Shown here in pieces: positions 49,741-59,236 of a stretch of DNA of 64,000 nt. The DNA is taken from NCBI GenBank assembly GCA_021307315.1, contig JAJSPD010000073.1, positions 151,982 through 215,981 of the forward strand, written 5' to 3'. The notes beneath the pieces are model-generated. The model saw only the letters and a list, made by a program, of their open reading frames with translations. It did no database searches and was not told the DNA's origin. Numbering within the stretch: position 1 is the first letter of the stretch; every line of letters begins with the position of its first letter. A program made the position numbers and the translations under genes. Source of the stretch: Bisporella sp. PMI_857. Lineage: Eukaryota; Ascomycota; Leotiomycetes; Helotiales; Helotiaceae.

Positions 49741-51947
49741 GCGATTTCTTTTGGGGTACATGGATGCATGGGGTTTGTGGGTTGCGCTCTTGATCATATG
49801 GGAATTTCGAGCTAGCATAAAGGATGTGCATTAGCTAAGGAAATCAATGCATGACCTCCCATTTGATTGATTGGTGAATGGTAGTGATGCGGGATCATTT
49901 ATAAGCTGGTGCAAAAACTGACAATGGAGCAACTGTGCGAGATGCCAGTTCGACGGTTGGTGCTCTGTGCACTTCCCCAGCCTTTTTTCAATACTGCATT
50001 ACACCAACTTAAGACTCATTTTCAACAATTCATTAAAAGGTATCTTATTAACTGCAGATAACTATGCGGCAATCATTTCCATTGAGCGCATAAAGCACTG
50101 AGATATACCTTAATTTCTGCCAAGATTCGCTTTCCTTCTAGTTTCCTCTTGTCCATTCACTTCCACCAAGATAGCAAGTACGCATCAGCGCACACGGGTC
50201 ACTTTACCTCTCATATTGCATTATCTTAAAGCACACTTTAGTCACAGCTCAACTCACTTGTAGAATCACAGCCTCTATTCATCCTTACGAAGACTATCTA
50301 TAATTAGCAGCTCCTTTGTTTATCCTTGTTCCCACGCTCGTACTTTTTTTGTTTTGGTCTTTCTCTCAACAATTATTCGGTCAGTTCTTGCCATTATCCA
50401 TTTATTAAACATATCACTCACACAAATCCAACATCATTTATGCAGCTATTCATAAGATCAAAATCTCCACCGTATTCGTGATGTCTATGATAAATAAACC
50501 GGGTAGCAAAATAAGAAAATGCCTACGATCCCAGCATCCAGCCATGGCCCTCATAATATATCCGGGCTCATTGTAGGTCGTCATCCTGATTCTCGAAACA
50601 ATACTAAGAAAATTTTATCTCGGACAGACTCTAACATTCTTTATGAAGTCGAGACCCAACTATGAATATGCTACCATCCTATGAAAAAGATCTTCGCAAG
50701 CCTGACCCTTACCTGAGCCCCAATGGTAAACCAATGTCGCTGGTACCCGCCGCACGTATGAATGGTTTTGGGGCGAGAAAGTTGCCATTCATGACGTGTT
50801 CGGAAGGCCCGGCTGCTCCATGTTGGACTTCTAGATGGCAGGCGGTGGTCAACCTAAAAGAAGCCATTCCGCTCAGGCTGTAGCTTATGATTAGCAAACA
50901 TAAGGCCAAAAAGTTACTACATGTGTCTGAAACTCTTCATCTTGGAGAGAGACAAGAAATATGCACATGCTTAGAGATTAGTTCAATCAAAACGGCTATT
51001 TCTAGAATAAGCTTTGTCAGTACGGTATGTCACTAGCAGGCTAGACAGAGTCAGCAAAACTATTAGCTGAAGAGATGAACTGATTGGCAAGTCAATGATG
51101 TGTGCTATGCAATACAGAAGTGCTTTGAAGACCTCGGAGTAGAAACAAGAAAGGAAGACATTACAAAATTGTTGGAAAAGACACTAGAACAAGAATTCTA
51201 TACTAGCTTTATAGAAAGCGAAAAGACCTAGCAAATCCGGCCTCCTTTTGAAGATTCTGGGTTTTATTTACACTACCACGGCTTTGTTTTATAAGCAAAA
51301 ATTGTTGATTTTATCACCAATTTTCTTCATAGCGATTCGCGCGAAATCGTGGGGTTTTCAAGTAAGTTGGCCTGTGAATGAGATGGGCCCGTTATGGATA
51401 GAATTCGGTGCACACCACAACGTGGGACTCAAGTTCTGTAGATATGCTGTAGGGCTTTTCAGAGGATATCCTTATATAGCATCTTTGTTTGTCAATAAGA
51501 TAGTACAGCGCGAAGGTGCAAACACCTGTTACACAACCATCTCCCTAGTTGTCCCTACTACAAGCTTGCTATGGCGAAAGAGGAAAATAGATCAACATGA
51601 ATGTCTTGTAAACACAGGTTTCTGTGAAGTCCAACAACTAGAGCAATATAGGTTGTTAATTATCACAAGCGATAGGTTGCGTTCTATTAGAACGTAAGTT
51701 ATATTAATGCACAGTATTGATAGTATAGATGGAAGGGAGAATGTAGAAGGCAATATTTATTATTTTGAGCTCACAAAGAGCAAACTGGGCTTGTTCTTTG
51801 GTCATAAGCGTAAAAATTAGTAATTATTACAGTCTAACTTGCAAAATGACTCCTGAATCCTCTAAACTGAATTTCGACGTAGAAGTCCCTCACCCTCTCG
51901 CTGCTTGCCATCAAAGGATTCCAGGGAGAAGCTCAAGTGGCCGAGGA
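49741..51947. other. 2.2 kb gene-poor region
   Basis: AT-rich with pyrimidine-rich tracts (50330-50400). A plus frame from ATG 50520 runs 48 codons, and another (50662-50883) begins 2 nt before its stop in a different frame; either could be a small or frame-shifted gene but no family is recognised. A frame at 51248-51697 starts at TTG and looks random. No RNA gene seen. Confidence 0.35.
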
Positions 51948-52565
51948 TTACCAATTTCTGAGCAATATAATGAGGCTGCAGGCTGCTATATACCTGTTGG
52001 TCTACAATCATACAGAATTAATTATCAGGTGACACTTACAAGGGCAATAACCTGGCAGCAAACACGGTGCAGTGGTGCTTTACACTCTTTAGGCTCTTGG
52101 AGACCTACAATCTTGATCAGAGTCTGATATAGAACAGAGGAAAAGAAAGAGGACTTACAGCTAAGGCCATTTATGGTGTTCAAGGTCAAGGGATAGTGGG
52201 CAGCAGCAGCAAGAGCCTGAACGACTGCAAAACCACCATTTACTAGCAAACCACAGCACATATATGTACCCTGATTGATATCCTTGCACTCAGCGCTGTG
52301 GACGCTGGTAAAGAGGGGCGGATAGTCATTGCCGACAAGCCCATCGATGAGGTTGACTATTAGTATAGATGTCAGTATCTGCAATAATCCCACATCAAAT
52401 GAATCACTTGAAAGGAATCCGAGAGCTCCATCGCAAGATAGAAGTGTGTAAATATTAGATAATGACAGGGCTAGGATACGTACTACCTTGAGGAGCTCCA
52501 AGAGCCTTGAAACCCATATAGCCAACAACAAGAAAGAACTTGAAGATCGACGTGTGGAACTGCAT
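51948..52565 (-). CDS. class I-like hydrophobin, atypical Cys spacing
   Basis: Four exons by phase: 52487-52565, 52159-52356, 52040-52104 and 51948-52001, 131 residues. A signal peptide is seen at about residues 1-23 ahead of GAPQ. The eight hydrophobin Cys are all present in the order C, CC, C, C, CC, C, with gaps 9, 31, 6, 7 and 12 between them. The last Cys (AACSLI) appears only if the final GTAAGT...TTGTAG intron is removed; without it the frame stops at 52025. The gap of 6 before Cys5 is short and the first gap of 9 is class II-like, so class is uncertain. Hydrophobins coat aerial hyphae and spores with amphipathic film. The gene lies 720 bp from the left end of the transposon. Confidence 0.8.
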
Positions 52566-53282
52566 TGTGGTTTGCTTGACGGCGGTGTGGATTGTGTGGT
52601 TTTGGCTGGGAACTAATCGAAGATAGAGACGACAGAGATGGAGCCCACAAGCTTGGTATAAAGTGCCTGTTGATTGCGTGTTATATTCTGTTCACAAGGC
52701 TGATTGAAGAAAGGCAAGTCGAAGATAATTTCGGTAGTTTAAGTGATCGCCGATCTTTTGTATGACAGCGGCCGATCCTTTTTGAGGCGCTCTTGGTGCA
52801 TAAGATAGACTGTGCGTTACCCTAAAAGAATCAACTGACTTGACTCGAAAGGTTCTATAAAGTACTGTCAATTTATTTAAGCTTTCAATGAGAATTAACC
52901 ACACAGCCACGAATCGAGGATGCCGGTGCCATTTCTAATACACACGCTTAAAAACCTGTATGGGCCTTCATATTCTAAAACCATCGGGATTACCATAACA
53001 GAACTGTTGCGCCATAGATTGGTATTCTTAAATGAATGTGATGGTAAACAGAGTTTGTTTGCGTAAGACCTTTCACCCTGTTTGATTACATCGGCCTGAG
53101 CATCAAATAGATCTATGGGTGAGATCAGTGTTCTAAACAGTATTGCGGTGTCTTGGCATACAACGCCTTAGTAGGGTATAGTTTAGAATTTTCAATACTA
53201 CGCTAATATTCCTGTAGAAAACGTAGTATTGATATGAAAATCTAACACGATACTATACGGTAATAATACTGTTACCACCAAG
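52566..53282. other. flank between hydrophobin and transposon
   Basis: About 700 bases: hydrophobin promoter region followed by AT-rich DNA up to the target-site duplication at 53275-53282. No gene supported (minus frame 52692-52910 is random-looking). Confidence 0.45.
53275..53282 (+). repeat. left 8-bp target-site duplication CCACCAAG
   Basis: CCACCAAG immediately precedes TTATCTCAG, the left element end. The same octamer in the same orientation follows the right end at 63961-63968. One extra A before both copies makes an 8- or 9-bp choice ambiguous. Confidence 0.85.
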
Positions 53283-53430
53283 TTATCTCAGCACGCTCAG
53301 ACCCTCTTTTACGAGATTACGTTAAATAAATTTAACGAGCCCCACAAAACCTTTGTGAGCCAATGAGGATCGTAAGATCCTCATTTCTCGTAGAGAGTCT
53401 GAGGTCAAATGGTAATGATTTTGGTGTAAC
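53283..53430 (+). repeat. left terminal and subterminal inverted repeat, with hairpin
   Basis: The terminal block is TTATCTCAG, the subterminal GTCTGAGGTCAAATGG at 53397-53412, and the similarity continues loosely to about 53430. Between them lies a perfect 9-bp stem ATGAGGATC / GATCCTCAT with a 4-base loop (53363-53384). Such hairpins near transposon ends often serve as transposase or helicase binding sites; that role here is a guess. Confidence 0.75.
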
Positions 53431-54180
53431 GATTTTTGATTTGTTAGTAAATCAATTAGTTGTTTCAACGCTGTAGTTGTCCTATTCAACAACACATATC
53501 AATACTTTTAAATAGTGCAAATTGTAGCTTATGTATTAAATTATTAGTATGATCCGACTTTTTTTGTAAAATATAGTGCAATTGTGTTGATATTTAACAT
53601 CTAATAAGGAAGGTTGTTTTGCTGTTGTTTCTTGCTTCGGATTGTAATCGCGATTTGATTGGCTCACAAAGGTTGACAAAGGTTGAGGTTGGTTACGTAA
53701 GCTGACTCGGCATCCGTGGGTAGCTGGGGGTGAGTAGAATCTATTTATAATTGGATAGGAACAGATGTGGATCAAATCACGTGATAACCCACGTGATCAT
53801 GGCCTAGTGGTCATAGAGACAGCACGCCTCGAGAAAGTGATGATTTCTGCTAATAAATAAGAAGGATCAATCTGGACAGCTGTTACAGCTGGATGATTGA
53901 GCATAAGCTATAGACTGATTCTCGATGATGCTTTCTTTTTTTTAAGAAAGGGTTGGTGGTGTCTTTTTGTGAACCTTTGTGGGCCAATCAGATCGCGATA
54001 AATAGGAGTGGGAAGGAATTTCCATGCTTAGTCAGCCCATCTGTAGGCTTTGTGAACCTTTGTGAGCCAATAAAATCGCAAGAAAGTTTTCAACCTAAGG
54101 TATCAAGTCTCCAAGAAAACACACTTTACACTTTCAACGATTCTTTAATCCGGGTTGTATTCATTCAAAAAAACTCAACC

Positions 54181-56950
54181 ATGTCTGCTTCTGCCAGTCA
54201 TTCTACTTCAACTTCACCGTTAAGTGACCCGATGTCAAGCTCTCCGGACCCTGTTTACACTCCGAATCATATCTACGAAAACTACAATATGGACGATAGC
54301 AGTGAAGAAGATATGGGGAACGAGGAGGATATGGAGAATGAGGAGGATATGGGGAACGAGGAGGACATGGAGAATGAGGAGGATATAGGGAACGAGGAGG
54401 ATATGGAGAATGAGGAGGATATGGGGAACGAGGAGGACATGGAGAATGAGGAGGACATGGAGAATGAGGAGGACATGGAGAATAAGGAGGATATGGAGAA
54501 CGAGGAGGATAGTGATAGTCGCGAAACTATTACTTCCAAAAAACAGCCCAGCGAATTCGAGATCATTATACTTTACAAGCAATCGCAGACCTACTGCGCG
54601 ATAATAAATGGTCAATACAAAAGTTTCTGCAGACATGGGTATCCGCAGATGCAGTGGATAGCAACAATACTGTTCTTGTTATAGAGCATCATCCTCGTTG
54701 GAAAACGTCTAGCCGACGGCAAAAGGTTTTGAAAAAAGCATTGAGATCTTCCGAGTTGTTACAATTTTGCCCTTCTACCGATCAGTGTTCGAGAATCAAG
54801 TCTGAGCTGGATTGCCTTTTGTCAACATTCTATTTCGGCAAATTTGACTATAGTCTTAATTTAGACAGTATAGATTTTTCTCAAGCTTTTACAACAATGG
54901 AATCAACAGCTCCATTTTTTTTTACACTGTTGCATGAAATAATGCGAAATCCACGGTTTAGTTGGAAAAGCTATTCCGGTACTCAACGATCTGCCGATTT
55001 ATACAAACGAATATATATGGTTATAAGCTTGGTATGCTTTTCGAGAAACAAAAAGTCTTCGAATTTCTTGTCCTCTGTATTAGACATTTACTTGATTGGG
55101 TCTGGCTGCAAGCGTAGAGTGTTGGAGTCTTTATCTGGTTTGGGAGTATGCCACAGTTATTCTCAGGCCAACAGGTCTATAAGACATTTGGCGGAAAATG
55201 CAAGAGTATGATTTAACTTCAATTTTGTTAGTCTTTGTTAGTCTTTGTCAGCCTTTGTCAACCTTTGTTAACCTTTGTGAACCTTTGTGAACCAATAAAT
55301 CGCTGACTTTCGGTTTTGTATATTACTTAGTGCGCATAGCTACTTTTGCTCAAAATCCAAAAGCATACGTCGCATATGACAACTTCAATTTTAAAAACCA
55401 TGTACGAGATGAATATTTAGCCATAAAAGCTCAATGGTAACCTTACAACGCAGTAGTAATGCTATGCCCAGAGATCCGTTAATGGCTTACGCAAAGTATG
55501 CACATCCTTAATAAAATTGGATATTCGAGATGTATTCACTCCTCTGCTATTTATGACAAAATGATGGAGTAGAAGGCTATACCTGCTTATTGTGAGCAAT
55601 CAAACGTTGCATATACTTCTGTTTTAGAAGTATTTAAGCATACAGAAGTTTATGCTTCAATGCCACAGTTACAGCAAATTGATACCATGCTTGCAAACCG
55701 AATTTTATCAATTGGGTCAATTCAGAGAACGAAGGTCAATTGAGGGTACAATAGAGTTCATGACGAATATGGTCGACATTTCAACATTCAAGTCTGAAAA
55801 CCTGATGATGACTTTCAACACGTTATGGTTATTGCATGCGATCACTAGACTCATCATAACGCAGAGTACAGACTGAACGTTTTATGACACGCCATATGAC
55901 AACAAGTGGTTAATGGCTTTCCGTTGTTTCATTACAATAATTAATGAAAACATTGTTCGAACGCATTGGGGCCTATAGACAAGAAAGTGCGCCAATACGC
56001 TAAGGCAGATTAGAACATTAGGGCGATTTTAGTAGTCGAACAATATCTGTATATCAATACAGCACTACTGCGCAAAGTTTACATCTCGCGTTGTCGCTTT
56101 ATTTATTCCGCGATAGAAACACGTGTTATTGCCAGAGCTGCATTATTTAAAAGTGGAGAGAAACGTACAACTGGATGATTTAATCGAAGTTATCTTCTTC
56201 ACATTTAATGAATAGGAAGATGTTCGTTTGTGTCTTTTACAGAGAAGCTTGCTGGAAACACCGATATCGATCCTGCGTTACTACTCAGTTCGGTTTTACA
56301 AAATTGAATGTTTTTAACTATTCAACACGCAGTTAAGTCTAGATATTGGCTTTTAGACGTGCTGTCGACTTATTAATCCGATTTCTATGGCCGGACAAAA
56401 AATTATGTCAAGAAATGATATATTATCGTTGGTTGCTTTCACCTGCTAATACGCCTGAACTTCACATGCATATTAGTTCAGGATTATGAACTGGCAGGCA
56501 AAGCATAATAATAAACCGTAACCTTGGACTAGAACATCTAAATGAGCTTGCAAATTGAAATGAGTTCGTAAAGAATTCGACTCATGAATAATATTATTCG
56601 ACAGGTTTGTTAACTAATTGGTTAGAAGCTACAATCAAGTCGAGTCTTATTGGAGAGGTTATAACAGGAGTCACTGTTGCATATCAACAAGACATATTTA
56701 CACTACTTGAAGTTCAATCCGAAAATTTTCAATGCCTCGGCTGTTAATTAGAAAGTCAGATATTGGATTTCTGAAAATATTTTGACTGTGGAAGGATTAT
56801 TAGATGAAAAGATTGCTTTATTTAATAGCATATGTATATGCTATATCATTGTATGGTTACCACTTGAAGAACGATAGATATACAATTCTTAGATAGTTAG
56901 AAGAGACGCAGGACAGTATAATGATCAACATAATGTGGATATGCTATATA
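54181..56950 (+). pseudogene. DUF6589-like gene, frameshifted and full of stops
   Basis: The ATG at 54181 opens a Ser-rich leader and an acidic minisatellite-coded run of about 13 EED-M-x-N repeats (54290-54510). The frame then shifts by one near 54525: only the next frame continues with LLRDNKWSIQKFLQTW and runs to TGA 55209-55211, ending in LIGSGCKRRVLESLSGLGV, a segment characteristic of fungal DUF6589 proteins. After an AT-rich, repeat-bearing gap (possibly an intron), fragments AYVAYDNFNFKNHVRDE (about 55355-55415), TIQHAVKSRYWLLDVLSTY (about 56320) and NLGLEHLNEL (about 56525) still match the family's order but are split by many TAA and TAG codons. The gene is thus decayed, mostly by C-to-T-type change. 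DUF6589 function is unknown; within a TIR element it is a candidate transposase. Confidence 0.7.
54290..54515 (+). repeat. 18-bp minisatellite coding acidic repeats
   Basis: About a dozen copies of an 18-bp unit (ATGGRGAAYGAGGAGGAY) lie head to tail in the plus frame and encode repeating EEDM(E/G)N. Both-strand open frames here are a by-product of the repeat. Confidence 0.9.
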
Positions 56951-57230
56951 GTATTAAATTGATTTGGTTAGTTAGTTTATACCACTTTTGAACCTTTGTG
57001 AGCCAATTAAATCGCAAGCAAAGTAGAAAAAGGAGGAGAAACCCATTTTTGTCGATTAGTCAGCCTATCTACAAGCTTTGTGGACCTTTGTTAACCTTTG
57101 TAAGCCAATCAAGTCGCGAGTATTGATAACGTTTAGATAACGGAATCACGTTGCAACGTCAAATTAAAATCAATATGAGCACCGGCAAATATCAACTGCA
57201 ACGACCAGCGTTCATTTCAATATATATACC

Positions 57231-57530
57231 TAAGCCATGATGATGATACTTGCAGTTGGGCCCTCATAGGACACTGCCCCCGTTCGGCCTGCGGCCTACT
57301 TGAGTAACAGCGCCTACTCGAAGCTTACCTACGAAGCAGAGCACCAACAGAGGGCGACAACCACCACTCCCCCGCCTATCCACCCGTCCAACTACTTCCA
57401 AATAAGCCATGATAGTGATACTTGCAGTTGGGCCCTCATAGGACACTGTCCCCGTTCGGCCTACGGCCTACTTGAGTAACAGCGCCTACTCGAAGCTTAC
57501 CTACGAAGCAGAGCACTAACAGAGGGCAAC
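57231..57530 (+). repeat. direct duplication, two copies of about 128 bp
   Basis: Copy A is 57231-57358 and copy B 57403-57530, offset 172 bp and over 95 percent identical, both starting TAAGCCATGAT. They mark the left edge of a GC-rich island that differs from the AT-rich DNA around it. Confidence 0.9.
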
Positions 57531-58260
57531 AATACCCGGCCTCAGACCGCTATTGGCTGCCGCCAGCTCCAGGCGGTGGACCACCTGGCGGCTTCGCCGC
57601 GAGCACAGGAGGAGGAGGAGGTGAGTGGAGGGCCTGCGGCGGCGGGGTTGGCGGCCTGCAAGACTGCAGCCACCTTTCCGAGCTTTCGCCCGGCACCGCG
57701 CGCAGCCGTCACCGGCGTACTTCACCTGGGATTTACCCTTTGCAGAGTAAACCCAGCATTCCTCTCCTCTCTGCTGGCAAGCAGAGCACCGATCTTCATC
57801 GGCCAACTTCACCCCCAATTCCGTCTCCATGATTCTCCCCACACCGGAGAATCTGGCCCGATCTGCGGGCACCATTGCGTCCCATTGCTCCGCAGACCGG
57901 GACCACCACTTCCCAGCCTGCACTGGCTGGTACTCCGGGGTCAGACCCGGACGGTTTCCTTGGGCCCAATCCCAAGGGAGGCGAGGTTGGTCGGCCACCT
58001 GCGCCTGGGCCCATTGGGCCTGGGAGAGGATGGCAGGGGTGGCGGCAGGGCTATTCAAGGTTAGTTTTCTATATACCAGAATAGATATATATACTAAAGT
58101 GGATATATCAAAATAGATACACCAAGATGCATATATATACAAACTTACATGGCGGCGGCAGCGGCGGCGGCAGGACTGTTCAAGGTTAGTTTTCCATATA
58201 TCAAAATAGATATATACAAACTTACACTTCTTCTCCTTCTTCTTCTCCTCCTCCATGAGG
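57516..58260 (-). CDS. Cys-rich putative zinc-binding protein with tandem introns (doubtful model)
   Basis: The minus frame down to 57516 encodes a well-formed core with WSRSAEQWDAM, VGRIMETELGVKLADEDR and Cys spaced as CSACQQRGEEC, then DGCARCRAKARKGGC, which looks like a zinc-knuckle arrangement common in short fungal proteins of unknown role. Upstream on the same strand are two intron-like modules: 58051-58148 and 58176-58225, each GTAAGTTTG...CTAACCTTGAA(T/C)AG, separated by a 27-base mini-exon (58149-58175). Exon 1 could include ATG 58255, but then the phase leads into a different frame from the Cys core, so start and phase are unresolved. It may be a nested insertion gene or a frame-shifted relic. 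Confidence 0.4.
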
Positions 58261-58440
58261 AGGGGAGCCCGGAGGGGAGGGAGAAAGAGAGGGAAAGGGA
58301 GAGGGAAGAGGGTCGAAACCCTGGTGCTCGTCATCGTCGTCGTCGTCGTCGGCGTCGGCGGCGGGAGGGGGAGGGTGGCGGCGGCGGCGGCGGGAGGAGG
58401 AGGAGGAGGAGGGGCGAGGGCGGCCGCCCGGCGGATTCGA
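58255..58440. repeat. GC-rich GAG/GTC/GGC microsatellites
   Basis: Purine-rich GAGGAG and GGGAGA runs followed by (GTC)n and (GGC)n tracts. Simple sequence inside the GC-rich island; long frames here on all strands are artefacts. Confidence 0.85.
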
Positions 58441-58649
58441 CGAGCAGCACTATTATACTTATTAGTGCTGTTTTTTACATATTTCTTACTATTTTATAGC
58501 AAGAAAAGGACTTGGTGAAATTTACAGAGTGTAGACCCGAAGTCTACCTGACCGCAAGCGGCCACGAGGCAAGTTTCGAGCTTCACGCTCGATGGTGTCT
58601 TCCGACACCGGAAAGTTTGGGCGGAACAGAATCCGCAAGTGCTTTGGAG

Positions 58650-58705
58650 CATGATGGTGATGATGGTGATGATGATGATGATGATGATGGTGATGACGGT
58701 GATGT
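58650..58705. repeat. GAT trinucleotide microsatellite
   Basis: Imperfect (GATGGT/GATGAT)n run at the right edge of the GC-rich island. Confidence 0.85.
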
Positions 58706-59236
58706 TCGGAAGGAAGAAAGAAAGATTGGAGGTAAAAGGTTAGTTATTTATAAAAAGAGCTCTGATTCATTTACAAAAGTCTACAATAGCTTACAAAGGT
58801 TCACAAAGGTTCACAAAGGTTGAAGTTGGGTTTTCAATACTAACAATAGTACTGTAATATTGAATGTCAGTATGTATTTTGTTTTTCTATTTACTGAATA
58901 TAAAGGTTCTGATTGGCTCACAAAAGTTTACAATAGCAAACAAATGTGCGGGCCAGAAAACAGCAATTGAGTATGCCCCACTATTTTCAAATACAATACT
59001 AGCAACAACAATACAACAATTGTCAATATTTGTCAACCTTTGTGAGCCAATCAGCTTGGAGATACAGCAGTCAACAATTACGAAGCTACGTTTGTCGAAA
59101 TTTGTCAACCTTTGTGAACCAATCAGCTTCGAGATTCAATACATGAGCCTGCAAATATGCATTTATTCTATGCCACTTTGGTACAACTTCCTTCTTCGAG
59201 CATTCCTGTCCAATTCTCCTAATGGTATTCGACGTT

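Larger units (their letters stand above)
53348..59128. repeat. dispersed CCAAT-containing repeat, scattered copies
   Basis: A motif of one or more TTTGTGAACC- or TTTGTCAACC-like units ending in TTTGTGAGCCAATCA and often followed by GATCGCG recurs at about 53348-53364, 53650-53685 (reverse), 53970-53997, 54049-54080, 55221-55305, 56989-57016, 57076-57118, 58779-58825 (reverse), 58911-58930 (reverse), 59024-59052 and 59097-59128. It contains the perfect CCAAT-box consensus. Copies lie on both strands, inside and between genes of the element and not outside it in this window. Confidence 0.8.

Noticed and set aside
54235..54636. Minus-strand frames over the acidic minisatellite
   Set aside because: Both-strand openness is caused by the 18-bp repeat; only the plus frame has a start and homologous flanks.
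58255..58520. Arg/Gly-rich plus-strand frames
   Set aside because: Products of GAG, GTC and GGC simple repeats.
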